Shown here piece by piece: positions 53,275-63,017 of a stretch of DNA of 64,000 nucleotides. Origin of the DNA: Flavobacterium ajazii (lineage in GTDB: Bacteria; Bacteroidota; Bacteroidia; Flavobacteriales; Flavobacteriaceae). A model generated the notes under the pieces. The model searched no databases. It saw only the letters and a list, made by a program, of their open reading frames with translations, and had not been told where the DNA came from. A program made the position numbers and the translations under genes. Position 1 is the first letter of the stretch. Every line of letters begins with the position of its first letter. Location: the NCBI RefSeq assembly GCF_010614725.1, contig NZ_JAAEHL010000001.1, positions 642,683-706,682 of the forward strand. Direction: 5' to 3'.

Positions 53275-56200
53275 TTAATTAAAATTAATGTTAAGACCTA
53301 AAACTACAGATTTTGCTAAAGGTGCACCACCATAATCAATAGGAACAGCAAAATCACTATTTGAACTTCCTGAAGTATTCACAGCTTCAGGATTAAAACC
53401 TCCGTCATATTTATTCCAATAGAACCAGTTTTCACATGTAATATATAATCTGGCATTATCAACTCTTTTTAAGCTTTTAACAGCTTCTCTCAAATTATAA
53501 CCAAAAGATACGCTTCTCACGCTAAGATAATCAGATTTGTACATCCAATCAGAATTCGGCTGAAACCCGAAAGAAGTTTTCCAGTTACCTCTTACAGCAG
53601 GATCCACATTTAACGCATTTTCTACAGACCCCATTCCGGTACGATTGATAGCTCTTCCTGTTAACCCATAAACCGTTCCTCCATTTTGACCTTGCACCAA
53701 TACGCTTAAATCAAAATCTTTGTATTTAAAAGTATTTGTAATACCCCAAGTATATTTTGGAGTTGGATTACCTAAATCAACACGATCTTCGGTGTTGATT
53801 TTTCCATCACCATTCTGATCAATATATCTTGGATCTCCCAAAACTAGTTTATTCCCACCAATAGTAGTTCCACCTGCATCAATATCAGCCTGAGTCACAA
53901 CGCCGTTTTGTTGTAAACCGAAAATCATATACATCGGTTTTCCAACTTCCAATTTTATAAACGGGACATTTGCACCAAAATCATTAGTGATTTCAATTTT
54001 AGTCTGATCCGGCCCTAACGCCAATACCTTATTTTCATTATGACTTAAATTAACCGATGTTTTCCATTCAAATTTACTAGTCTTAACGTTAACAGTATTT
54101 AATTCAAACTCCCATCCCTGATTTTGCACAGCTCCAACATTAGTAAGATAACTTGTAAATCCTGATGCTGCAGGAACAGGAAGTCTAAGCAGTAAATCTG
54201 TATTCTTTTTTCTATACATATCAAATGTTGCCGAAATTCTATTTTTTAGGAACGAAACATCCAATCCGAAATCAATACTTTTAGACTGTTCCCAGTGCAA
54301 CGATGGATTTCCTATAGAATTCACCCCTTGTCCTATTCCAACAGCTCCACCAATTGCATAATTATAAGATCCTAATGTTGAATAAGATGAATAACTACCT
54401 ATATTATTACTACCATTAGTTCCTGTGCTGGCTCTAAATTTTAATTCGCTTAACCAATCAACATTTTGCAAAAATGATTCCTGCTTAATTCTCCACCCTA
54501 ACGATAGAGAATAAAATGTACCCCATCTGTTATCACTTCCAAACTTAGAAGAACCATCACTTCTTACACTTGCAGAAAGCATATATTTTTCTTTATAATC
54601 ATATTGAAATCTACTGAAAAACGATAATAAAGTATTTTTTTCTGCATTAGTAGAACCCAATGACCCTGTAGGAAGTGTTTCTGTACTAGAATTAGTATAA
54701 AGTCCTCCCGAAGAAAGAAGTGATCTGGTAATTTTATAAGAACTAAATGATTCTCCTAAAAGAACATTAAAACCATGATCCCCTACAGATTTATTATAAG
54801 TCAAAGTATTCTCATTAACAATATTTAATCTTCTATAGGTATTATAAGCTCCCCTTATACTAGCCAAAACATCATTTGGCGTATAACTTTCAAATGTATT
54901 ATCTGAATTATCAAAGTTAATCGTACTTTTTAATGTAAAAGCATTTGCAAATTTATAATCAGCATAAGTAGAAACAATGTTTCTATACATCGAGTTTTTA
55001 CCTGTTCTGGCCAAAGCATTAAGCATATTTGTTGTACTACTTCCCCATGCGTATCTGGTTGTATATTTTTCGCCAGCTGCATTAGGAGCACTTTCAAAAA
55101 CAGGAGTTGCTGTTAAAGCCTTAAATAATGTATTATCTTTTCCTTCAACACCTGGGTCATTTCTTTCAGAATAAGAAGGAGAAAAGTTAATACCAATTTT
55201 AAAACTATCAGATAATTTAAAATCAATATTAGCTCTTGCAGAAAACAAGGTATAATCTGTTCCAACAATATATCCGGTGTTTTTTTGATAATTAGCAGAA
55301 ACATAATAGTTAACTGCATCTGTTGCTCCTGAAGCTGACAATTGATAATTACTAAATTCACCAGTACGGAAAACTTTGTCCTGCCAGTCTATATAATCCA
55401 ATCCAGGATGCCCCGGCATATCCCATCTTTCATCGTACAAATAGGTATAATAACTATTATTACTTGGTACCAGAGGAGTCGATGGGTTTTTTGCATTATA
55501 TGTAGCAATACGTTCAGCATTCGTCTGATCTTTCGAAGCCCCAGGTATACCTGATCCTGCCCACTGGGTATCAATCATAGTTTTAGCTCTTTTGATCCAT
55601 CCTTCAGCTGAAAGCATATCAACTCTGTTTGCCTCTTTATTTATACCTCCGTAAGTATTAAAAGTGTATTTCGTTTTTCCTTTTGTTCCTTTTTTAGTAG
55701 TAATCAAAACAACACCATTCGCTGCTCTCGAACCATAAATAGAGGCTGCCGCTGCATCTTTTAAAACCTCAATAGAAGCAATGTCGTTTGGATTCATATT
55801 GTCTAAAGGGCTCCCACTTGAAAAACCTCCATTAACATTGGTCCCTTCAGTAGAAAGAGGAAAACCATCAACTACATACAAAGGTTCATTTCCTGCCGTA
55901 ATAGATCCGGCACCACGAATTTCAATACTAAAAGGTTGTCCAGGTAAACCTGTAGTCTGCTTAACACGAACACCAGCAACCTGACCTATTAAACCCTGAT
56001 CAACTCTTGAAATTGGTCTTTCAGTAAAATTTTCTGTCTTAATTCCGGATATCGCGCCTGTCGTCAACTTCTTTTTTTGCGTTCCATAACCAATAACAAC
56101 AACCTCATTCAAATTTGCGCTTTCAGCATCTAATGAAATATTATAAGCATTAGATTCGCCTACTTTTTGCTCTTTCGAAACAAAACCAACAAAGGAAAAA

Positions 56201-56418
56201 ACTAAAGTTTCACCAGGAGAAACCGATATTTTATACCTCCCGTCAAAATCTGTGCTTGTACCACGATTCGTTCCTTTTACCAATACGTTTACTCCTGGTA
56301 TGGAGAGTTTAGCCGGATCAGTAACCGCCCCTGTTACCTCTTTGTTTTGCGCATAACCCGATGCGTGCAATATTGCAAACATAGCTACCGCCAACAGTAA
56401 ATTAATTTTATTTTTCAT
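53275..56418 (-). CDS. SusC-family TonB-dependent oligosaccharide transporter (pair 2)
   Basis: From the chosen ATG (MKNKINLLLAVAMF) the protein has 1047 residues. The longer ORF start at 56481 lies inside the operator and upstream of the -7 box, and is rejected. Signal peptide (ASGYAQN), regulatory-like domain (GAVTDPAKLSIPGVNVLVKG), LNEVVVIGYGTQKKK, plug (PLYVVDGFPLST, AAASIYGSRAANGVVLITTK) and a barrel ending VVLGLNINFN. Same role as pair 1, with a different barrel sequence. Regulon operator directly upstream. Confidence 0.96.
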   Translation of the reverse strand: MKNKINLLLAVAMFAILHASGYAQNKEVTGAVTDPAKLSIPGVNVLVKGTNRGTSTDFDGRYKISVSPGETLVFSFVGFVSKEQKVGESNAYNISLDAESANLNEVVVIGYGTQKKKLTTGAISGIKTENFTERPISRVDQGLIGQVAGVRVKQTTGLPGQPFSIEIRGAGSITAGNEPLYVVDGFPLSTEGTNVNGGFSSGSPLDNMNPNDIASIEVLKDAAAASIYGSRAANGVVLITTKKGTKGKTKYTFNTYGGINKEANRVDMLSAEGWIKRAKTMIDTQWAGSGIPGASKDQTNAERIATYNAKNPSTPLVPSNNSYYTYLYDERWDMPGHPGLDYIDWQDKVFRTGEFSNYQLSASGATDAVNYYVSANYQKNTGYIVGTDYTLFSARANIDFKLSDSFKIGINFSPSYSERNDPGVEGKDNTLFKALTATPVFESAPNAAGEKYTTRYAWGSSTTNMLNALARTGKNSMYRNIVSTYADYKFANAFTLKSTINFDNSDNTFESYTPNDVLASIRGAYNTYRRLNIVNENTLTYNKSVGDHGFNVLLGESFSSYKITRSLLSSGGLYTNSSTETLPTGSLGSTNAEKNTLLSFFSRFQYDYKEKYMLSASVRSDGSSKFGSDNRWGTFYSLSLGWRIKQESFLQNVDWLSELKFRASTGTNGSNNIGSYSSYSTLGSYNYAIGGAVGIGQGVNSIGNPSLHWEQSKSIDFGLDVSFLKNRISATFDMYRKKNTDLLLRLPVPAASGFTSYLTNVGAVQNQGWEFELNTVNVKTSKFEWKTSVNLSHNENKVLALGPDQTKIEITNDFGANVPFIKLEVGKPMYMIFGLQQNGVVTQADIDAGGTTIGGNKLVLGDPRYIDQNGDGKINTEDRVDLGNPTPKYTWGITNTFKYKDFDLSVLVQGQNGGTVYGLTGRAINRTGMGSVENALNVDPAVRGNWKTSFGFQPNSDWMYKSDYLSVRSVSFGYNLREAVKSLKRVDNARLYITCENWFYWNKYDGGFNPEAVNTSGSSNSDFAVPIDYGGAPLAKSVVLGLNINFN

Positions 56419-56450
56419 AAAAGTTAAATTTGGATATAATTTAGTTTTCT

Positions 56451-56495
56451 CAAATTTATCCAGAAGAGATATCGACGCCATCCTGTAGTATCCTG
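56451..56495 (-). promoter_or_regulatory. Regulon operator and promoter of susCD pair 2
   Basis: Toward the gene: CAGGATACTACAGGAT (56495-56480), 21 bp, then TAAATTTG (56458-56451). Core, spacing and -7 box are identical to pair 1. Confidence 0.9.
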
Positions 56496-56718
56496 TTAAT
56501 GCTCAATGCATTATGAGTTTTATTTAATTTTTATTTAACAAGAAACAGACAACTTACTGATTAACAACACCAAACCTTAACCGTATTTCGTAATGTGAAA
56601 AATAAAATTTAACTAAATTATTTTTTAAACATTCGTAGTTTTTACCCTAAAATAATAAGAAATTTAAAAAAATATACTTTATTATTTATTCACTAATTTA
56701 TTATCAATAATTACCAAT

Positions 56719-56763
56719 CAGGATGCCACAGGATAGCAAATTCACAAAAGCTTTTTATTTTTA
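56719..56763 (+). promoter_or_regulatory. Regulon operator and promoter of the GH106-GH105-esterase operon
   Basis: CAGGATGCCACAGGAT (56719-56734), 21 bp, then TATTTTTA (56756-56763). Leader of ~77 nt, with a small hairpin CCTGAT (56790-56795)/ATCAGG (56805-56810). The rest of the 56419-56845 gap is AT-rich and shows only the divergent pair-2 promoter. Confidence 0.8.
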
Positions 56764-56845
56764 CTAAATTAGCTTTTAAACAAAACAGACCTGATTTCAT
56801 TACTATCAGGAGTACATTCTATCAACCATTGAACACAGACTTATA

Positions 56846-59647
56846 ATGAAACTTTCGAAAATCCTGATTTCTTTTTTATGTATCCTTTGTTTTATTTTCA
56901 ATTCATTTTCCCAAAAGTCAGACAAATCTCCCTGGCCAGATTCCAGTAATATCAATCAGCCATGGACTCGTTGGTGGTGGATGGGAAGTGCCGTAGACAA
57001 ACCTAACTTAAAAAGAAGTCTTATCGATTTTCATAAAGTTGGAATTGGAGGTGTAGAAATCACACCTATATATGGTGTGAAAGGAGAAGAAAATAATTTT
57101 ATTGATTATCTGTCGCCAAAATGGATGGATATGCTTGATTATACTATTCATGTAGCAGACAGTCTTCACATGCAGGTAGATATGGTTTTGGGTACTGGAT
57201 GGCCTTATGGAGGCTCTCATGTTACATTGCCTCATGCCGCCTCAAAACTGATTGTGGAAAAATACGATCTAAAAAAGAACGAAACGATAGACCGTACTAT
57301 TAAAGTCGAAAACACTAAAGAAAAAACTCCTGCTGAACTTTTATATGTGGTAGCTTATGGTAAAGACGGGAGTTATGTAAACCTGACAGATCAATTGCAA
57401 GGTAAAAATTTACTCTCAAATGATAAAGGTATTGAAGGTGCTCACATAGCGCTACCAAACACATTAGAGCCAAACAAATTAAAATGGAAGGCTAAAAAAA
57501 CAGATTATACTATATATGCTGTTTTTAGTGGAAAAACCGGTCAACAGGTAAAAAGAGCAGCTCCTGGGGGCAGTGGATATACTTTAGATCACTATTCTAA
57601 AGAGGCTTTAGAAGCTTATGTTGTCCCTTTTGATAAAGCTTTTAAAGGCCGCGAAGGAAAAATAAGAGCTATTTTTAATGACAGTTATGAAGTATACGGA
57701 ACTGATTTTACACCTAAGTTTTTTGACGAATTCAAAACCAGAAGAGGATATGATTTGAAACAACAACTTTCTGTTATACTTAGTGATACTGATGACGAAA
57801 TCAGCAACCGAATCAGAAGTGATTACAGACAAACTTTATCCGATTTATTATTGGATAAATTTGATAAATCATGGACAACATGGGCTAATAGTAAAGGTTT
57901 CAAAACTAAACTGCAAGCTCACGGTTCTCCTGGGAATTTAATCGATTTATACGCTTCTGCTGATATTCCGGAATGTGAAACTTTTGGTTCAATGCCATTT
58001 GACATCCCGGGTTTCAGACGTGAAAAGGAAGATATCCGTGAAGGTGATGCCGATCCTGTAATGCTTAAATTTTCATCATCAGCTGCTCATATCTCAGGAA
58101 AAAATCTGGTTTCATCTGAAACTTTTACGTGGTTAAGAGAACATTTTAAAACCGCTTTATCACAATGTAAACCTGAAGCGGAAGATTTAATGCTAAATGG
58201 TGTGAATCATATTTTTCTTCATGGTTCAACTTATTCACCGGACAGAGCTGTATGGCCGGGCTGGAAATTTTATGCTTCTGTAAATTTTAATGCAAATAAC
58301 AATATATGGGAAGATGCTCCTTCTCTATTCTCCTATATTGCAAACTGTCAGTCAATGCTGCAGCAGGGAAAACCTGATAATGAAATTTTGTTATACTGGC
58401 CTATTTTTGATACCTGGGACAAATATCATAAAGGAACTTTATTTTTTCAGTTTAAAATACATTCTTTAGACGAATGGCTGCACGGAACTGCTTTTTACAA
58501 TACTACTAAAGAGTTAATGAAAAAAGGCTACGGAGTCGATTTTATTTCTGATAATTTTATTACCGAAGCAAAAGTAGTTAACGGAAACATCAGTCTTCCG
58601 GGCGGTACTTTTAAATCATTAGTTGTTCCTGCATGTAAAAAAATGCCTCTTGCTACTTTGCAAAAACTGATTGAATTACAAAAAGCCGGAGGCAAAATTA
58701 TTTTTGAAGGATTACCTGAATCTGTTCCCGGTTTTAATGATTACAAAAAACAGGAAACAAAACTTCAGGCTGTTTTAGCCGAAAATAAAGAAATCGTAAA
58801 ACCTGTTTCGAATATTATTGAAACATTAGAAAATGCACAAATATATCCTGAAACGCTTGTTAGTACCGGTTTAAAATTCATTAGAAGAAATGTAGATGGT
58901 GAAAAAATATATTATCTGGTAAATCATACTCCAAAAACAATTGACGATTTCATTCCGTTGCAAATCGGTAATAAAGAAGTTATCATTTTTGATCCATTAA
59001 ACAGAGAATTTGGAAATGCTGTCGTTAAAAAATCAGACAATACAACTTTGGTTAAAATCAAAATTGAACCAGGACAATCTTACTTTTTAAAAACAGAAAA
59101 CACAGCTTCGCAAAAAAAGTGGAACTATTACGAATCCGCTGCTGATCCAATTATCTTAAAAGGAAACTGGAAAATCAATTTTGACAAAGGCGGGCCTAAA
59201 TTACCTTCAGCTACAACAGTTTCTAATCTGGAATCATGGACTAAATTAAGCCCGGAAGCCGAAGCATTTTCAGGATCTGCAACTTACACACTTGAATTTG
59301 ACAATCCAAATACTAAAACAGAATCCTGGAGTTTAAATCTGGGAGATGTTCGTGAAAGTGCAAAAGTCTGGTTAAATGATCAATTTATTGGTACTGCATG
59401 GTCTGTTCCTTACAAACTGAACATCGGAAAATTAAAGAAAGGAAAAAACACTTTGAAAATTCAGGTAACTAATCTTTCTGCAAACCGAATTATAGATAAA
59501 GAATTAAAAGGCGAAGAATGGAAGATTTTCTATGAAATCAATATGGTAGACAAAGATTATAAAAAATTTGACGCTACAAAATGGAGTCCAATGCCATCCG
59601 GATTATTAGGCCCTGTTACAATTACACCTTTAAAACAACAAAATTAA
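56846..59647 (+). CDS. GH106 alpha-L-rhamnosidase
   Basis: A 933-residue exported enzyme (signal peptide ending NSFSQK). GH106 features: WTRWWWMGSAVDKPNLKRSL, GVEITPIYG, LGTGWPYGGSHV, FNDSYEVYGTDFTPKFFDEF, and VSSETFTWL; C-terminal galactose-binding-like sandwich (about 780-930, LNLGDVRESAKVWLNDQFIG). GH106 enzymes remove alpha-L-rhamnose from rhamnogalacturonan oligosaccharides by inversion with calcium. First gene of the plus-strand operon GH106-GH105-esterase/propeller, 18 bp before GH105. Confidence 0.94.
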   Translation: MKLSKILISFLCILCFIFNSFSQKSDKSPWPDSSNINQPWTRWWWMGSAVDKPNLKRSLIDFHKVGIGGVEITPIYGVKGEENNFIDYLSPKWMDMLDYTIHVADSLHMQVDMVLGTGWPYGGSHVTLPHAASKLIVEKYDLKKNETIDRTIKVENTKEKTPAELLYVVAYGKDGSYVNLTDQLQGKNLLSNDKGIEGAHIALPNTLEPNKLKWKAKKTDYTIYAVFSGKTGQQVKRAAPGGSGYTLDHYSKEALEAYVVPFDKAFKGREGKIRAIFNDSYEVYGTDFTPKFFDEFKTRRGYDLKQQLSVILSDTDDEISNRIRSDYRQTLSDLLLDKFDKSWTTWANSKGFKTKLQAHGSPGNLIDLYASADIPECETFGSMPFDIPGFRREKEDIREGDADPVMLKFSSSAAHISGKNLVSSETFTWLREHFKTALSQCKPEAEDLMLNGVNHIFLHGSTYSPDRAVWPGWKFYASVNFNANNNIWEDAPSLFSYIANCQSMLQQGKPDNEILLYWPIFDTWDKYHKGTLFFQFKIHSLDEWLHGTAFYNTTKELMKKGYGVDFISDNFITEAKVVNGNISLPGGTFKSLVVPACKKMPLATLQKLIELQKAGGKIIFEGLPESVPGFNDYKKQETKLQAVLAENKEIVKPVSNIIETLENAQIYPETLVSTGLKFIRRNVDGEKIYYLVNHTPKTIDDFIPLQIGNKEVIIFDPLNREFGNAVVKKSDNTTLVKIKIEPGQSYFLKTENTASQKKWNYYESAADPIILKGNWKINFDKGGPKLPSATTVSNLESWTKLSPEAEAFSGSATYTLEFDNPNTKTESWSLNLGDVRESAKVWLNDQFIGTAWSVPYKLNIGKLKKGKNTLKIQVTNLSANRIIDKELKGEEWKIFYEINMVDKDYKKFDATKWSPMPSGLLGPVTITPLKQQN

Positions 59648-59665
59648 TTTCTCAATAATAATAAA

Positions 59666-60790
59666 ATGAAAAAGTTACTTTTAGTTTTCGCTATATGCTT
59701 TTTATATACGAATACCACAAATGCTCAACAGCCTTTTGACAAAAAACTGGTACTAAAACAGATGATTTTGGCCAATGATTATTTTATGCAAAAATGGCCG
59801 GAAACAGGTAAAACCATTATCACCAACAAAGAACGTCCAAGCAACATCTGGACCCGTGGTGTTTACTATGAGGGATTAATGGCTTTACATGAAATTTTCC
59901 CAAAAGAAGCTTATTACAAATACGCCTATGATTGGTCGGAATTTCATAAATGGGGTTTTAATGGAGGAAACGTAACTCGCAATGCAGATAACTACTGTGC
60001 TGCTCAAACCTATATTGATTTGTACAATTTAGAGCCGGATGCTAAAAAACTAAAGAATACAAAAGCAAATATTAATATGCTTTTAAATACTCCTCAATTA
60101 GATGACTGGTCATGGATTGACGCTATTCAGATGGGAATGCCTGTTTTTGCAAAAATGGGTGTTTTAGAAAAAGATAACCGTTATTTCGAAAAAATGTACC
60201 AAATGTATATGTATTCCAGAAACAAACATGGTGATAACGGGCTTTTCAATCCAAAAGACGGTTTATGGTGGCGTGATGCCGATTTTGATCCTCCATACAA
60301 AGAACCAAACGGTGAAGATTGTTACTGGAGCCGTGGAAACGGTTGGGTAATTGGTGCTTTAGCAAAAGTATTGACGATAATTCCTCAAAATGCTCCTCAC
60401 AGAGATCAGTATATAAAAGATTTAAAAACGATGGCTACTGCTTTAGTTCCTATCCAAAGACCTGACGGATTCTGGAATGTAAGTTTACATGACCCAACCA
60501 ATTTTGGCGAAAAAGAAACATCAGGAACTGCTTTATTCGTTTACGGAATAGCATATGGTATCAATAACGGAATTCTAAAAAAAGAAACATATTTACCTGT
60601 AATCGAAAAGGCCTGGAACGCTATTACAAAAGATGCTTTGCATGATACCGGATTCTTAGGGTATCTACAATCTACAGGAAAAGAACCAAAAGACGGACAG
60701 CCATTATCTTATGATAAAATTCCTGATTTTGAAGATTACGGATTAGGTTGTTTTTTATTAGCAGGATCAGAAATTTATAAAATGAAATAA
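59666..60790 (+). CDS. GH105 unsaturated rhamnogalacturonyl hydrolase (YteR type)
   Basis: A 374-residue exported (alpha/alpha)6 enzyme (signal peptide ending TTNAQQ). YteR-type pattern: WTRGVYYEGLMALHEI, DDWSWIDAIQMGMPVFAKMG with catalytic Asp152, CYWSRGNGWVIGALAKVL and SGTALFVYGIAYGIN. It removes terminal unsaturated galacturonate from rhamnogalacturonan lyase products. Its stop TAA overlaps the ATG of the next gene by one base (TAATG), indicating translational coupling. Confidence 0.95.
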   Translation: MKKLLLVFAICFLYTNTTNAQQPFDKKLVLKQMILANDYFMQKWPETGKTIITNKERPSNIWTRGVYYEGLMALHEIFPKEAYYKYAYDWSEFHKWGFNGGNVTRNADNYCAAQTYIDLYNLEPDAKKLKNTKANINMLLNTPQLDDWSWIDAIQMGMPVFAKMGVLEKDNRYFEKMYQMYMYSRNKHGDNGLFNPKDGLWWRDADFDPPYKEPNGEDCYWSRGNGWVIGALAKVLTIIPQNAPHRDQYIKDLKTMATALVPIQRPDGFWNVSLHDPTNFGEKETSGTALFVYGIAYGINNGILKKETYLPVIEKAWNAITKDALHDTGFLGYLQSTGKEPKDGQPLSYDKIPDFEDYGLGCFLLAGSEIYKMK

Positions 60791-62574
60791 TGAAAAAAGC
60801 ATTCTTCTATTTTATTTGTATGGGAATAAGCTTTTCTGCTTTCTCTCAGAAAAAGGAAATTCCGCTATGGGATAAAGTTCCTGATGTCATTGAATCTAAA
60901 GAATATACAGAGAAAATAGTTACCAATAAAGATGGAATTGCTGTAGATGTCCGCAAAGTAACTACGCCTACCCTTACAGCCTATTTTGCAGATCCCGAAA
61001 AATCAAACGGAACATCTGTTATAATATGTCCCGGAGGCGCTTACGGAATGCTTGCCATTGACAAAGAAGGTTATAAAGTTGCAGAATGGTTTAACAGTTT
61101 AGGAATTAATACTTTTGTTTTAAAATACAGATTACCAAGCGATTTAATCATGAAAAACAAAACTGTTGCACCTTTACAAGATGCTCAGGAAGCTGTTCGT
61201 CTGGTTAGAAGAAACGCTGTAAAATGGAAACTGGATCCCAACAAAATTGGTTTTATGGGATTTTCTGCCGGAGGACATTTGGCTTCAACTTTGGCAACGC
61301 ATTATAATGATAAGGTTTACACTCCTTCAGATACCATAAGTGCAAAACCTAATTTTTCAATTTTAATTTATCCAGTAATTTCCATGCAGGAAGGTGTTAC
61401 ACACCAGGGTTCAAAAGATAATTTATTAGGTAAAAATGCACAGGGAGAAATAGTCGAAAAATATTCTAATGAAAAGCAGATAACTGCTGAGACTCCAAAA
61501 ACATTTTTAATTCATGCTACTGATGATAAAGCTGTTCCTGTAGAAAATAGCATAAATTATTATTTAGCTTTAAAAAAAGAAAAAGTTCCGGCAGAAATGC
61601 ATTTATATGAAAACGGAGGTCATGGTTTTGGTCTTGGCGTAAAAGGTACCAATGCATACTGGCCTGAAACCTGCAAGAAATGGCTGACTGTTAACAATTA
61701 CACCTTAAAATCTGATGGTTATGTATTCACCTATTTTAAAGGGAATGGTGAAGATGGTCTTCATTTGGCTTACAGCGAAGATGGTTATAAATGGAACACC
61801 TTAAAAAATGACACATCCTTTTTGACGCCAGAAGTTGGAAAAGATAAACTTATGCGGGATCCTTGCGTAATAAAAGGAGGAGATGGTTTATATCACATGG
61901 TATGGACGGTCAGCTGGACAGATAAAGGTATTGGCTATGCTTCTTCAAAAGATTTGATTCACTGGTCAAAACAGGAATTTATTCCGGTTATGGCACATGA
62001 AGAGAAGACAAGAAATACCTGGGCTCCAGAAATTACGTATGATGAAAAATCTAAAACCTACATGATTTACTGGGCTTCTACTATTGACGGAAAATTTCCT
62101 GAAACCAAATCAGAGGAAGAAAAAGGATACAATCACAGAATTTATTATATCACAACAAAGGATTTTAAAAAATTCTCTAAAACCAAATTGCTTTACGAAC
62201 CTGGTTTTAATGTCATTGATGCTTCTATTGTAAAAACAAACAAAGGCTACACCATGTATTTAAAAGATGAAACTAAAGTACCGGTTCAGAAAAATTTAAA
62301 AATAGCGACCAGCAAAAAACTGGAAGGCCCGTACACAAAAGCAAGTGAGCCTATCACAGGAAATTACTGGGCTGAAGGACCAACTGCAATCCAAATAGAC
62401 AATCAGTGGATTGTTTACTTTGATAAATACACCCAGAAAAAATACGGAGCTGTTAAACAAACCTCTAAAGGTTGGGAAGATATCTCAGAACAGGTAAGTT
62501 TTCCTAAAGGTACACGCCATGGAACTGTCATTAAAGTTTCTGCAGCTGAAATAAATGCTTTAAAAAAAGAATAG
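60790..62574 (+). CDS. Bifunctional alpha/beta-hydrolase esterase fused to a GH43-like propeller
   Basis: A 594-residue exported protein. Residues 20-300 are a serine esterase: PGGAYGMLA oxyanion loop, GFSAGGH (Ser159), HATDDKAVP (Asp245 or Asp246) and NGGHGFGLG (His278). Residues ~310-594 form a GH43-like five-bladed propeller: RDPCVIKGGDGLYHMVW (Asp357), WAPEITYDEKSKTYMIYW, VIDASIVKTNKGYTMYL and YWAEGPTAIQIDNQWIVYF (candidate Glu). One chain could thus remove an ester and a sugar from the same branch. Coupled to GH105 (one-base overlap) and followed by a terminator. Substrates unknown. Confidence 0.88.
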   Translation: MKKAFFYFICMGISFSAFSQKKEIPLWDKVPDVIESKEYTEKIVTNKDGIAVDVRKVTTPTLTAYFADPEKSNGTSVIICPGGAYGMLAIDKEGYKVAEWFNSLGINTFVLKYRLPSDLIMKNKTVAPLQDAQEAVRLVRRNAVKWKLDPNKIGFMGFSAGGHLASTLATHYNDKVYTPSDTISAKPNFSILIYPVISMQEGVTHQGSKDNLLGKNAQGEIVEKYSNEKQITAETPKTFLIHATDDKAVPVENSINYYLALKKEKVPAEMHLYENGGHGFGLGVKGTNAYWPETCKKWLTVNNYTLKSDGYVFTYFKGNGEDGLHLAYSEDGYKWNTLKNDTSFLTPEVGKDKLMRDPCVIKGGDGLYHMVWTVSWTDKGIGYASSKDLIHWSKQEFIPVMAHEEKTRNTWAPEITYDEKSKTYMIYWASTIDGKFPETKSEEEKGYNHRIYYITTKDFKKFSKTKLLYEPGFNVIDASIVKTNKGYTMYLKDETKVPVQKNLKIATSKKLEGPYTKASEPITGNYWAEGPTAIQIDNQWIVYFDKYTQKKYGAVKQTSKGWEDISEQVSFPKGTRHGTVIKVSAAEINALKKE

Positions 62575-62660
62575 AATTTTACATATTTCAGAATATAAGT
62601 CCCCTTTAAATTTACCCATACTATTAAATTAAACTTTGATTTTTCTTTCTATAATTTAAC

Positions 62661-62698
62661 AAAAGGTTGTCCGAAAAAATATAGGACAACCTTTTTTT
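62661..62698. terminator. Bidirectional terminator of the GH106 operon
   Basis: AAAAGGTTGTCC (62661-62672) pairs perfectly over 12 bp with GGACAACCTTTT (62684-62695), loop of 11. T run follows on the plus strand and A run precedes it. It lies about 90 bp after the stop codon. Confidence 0.9.
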
Positions 62699-62950
62699 AT
62701 TCTAAAATATTTGTATACATGAAAGACATAATTACATATTTTGACTTTTTTGTACACTTCCGATTCTTTGACAAGAGACTAATATGTTCTTCATTTAAAG
62801 TCTGATTATAAAAATTGATTATATTTTCAGTATTACTAAAGTACGGCAATAAATTACAGAATTTTAAACCCGGATATAAGATTAATGAATTTCTAAATCT
62901 GTCTTTTACAACTATGTAAGAATAATAAAATATAATTTTATCCGAATATG
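62699..62950. other. AT-rich gap before vgrG
   Basis: About 250 bp with no convincing gene. A minus-strand ORF of 86 codons (62697-62957) fills it and ends at the bidirectional terminator, but it has no recognisable domain and its start lies in the vgrG promoter, so it is not called. Confidence 0.4.
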
Positions 62951-62981
62951 TTTGCAAAAGTAAATTTAAGCCCTATTTTTG
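62951..62981 (+). promoter_or_regulatory. Flavobacterial promoter of vgrG
   Basis: TTTG (62951-62954), 19 bp, TATTTTTG (62974-62981): a textbook -33/-7 pair for Bacteroidota. The predicted leader is about 30 nt before the ATG at 63018. Confidence 0.7.
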
Positions 62982-63017
62982 AAAATAAATTCTTACTTAT
63001 TAGTCAGCGAACAACTT

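Noticed and set aside
56416..56481. Longer N-terminus for susC pair 2 starting at 56481
   Set aside because: That ATG lies inside the operator and upstream of the -7 box; it would also place 21 residues ahead of the signal peptide.
62697..62957. Minus-strand ORF of 86 codons ending at the bidirectional terminator
   Set aside because: No signal peptide or domain, composition is simply AT-rich, and its start lies in the vgrG promoter. Its neat end at the terminator is the only argument in favour.
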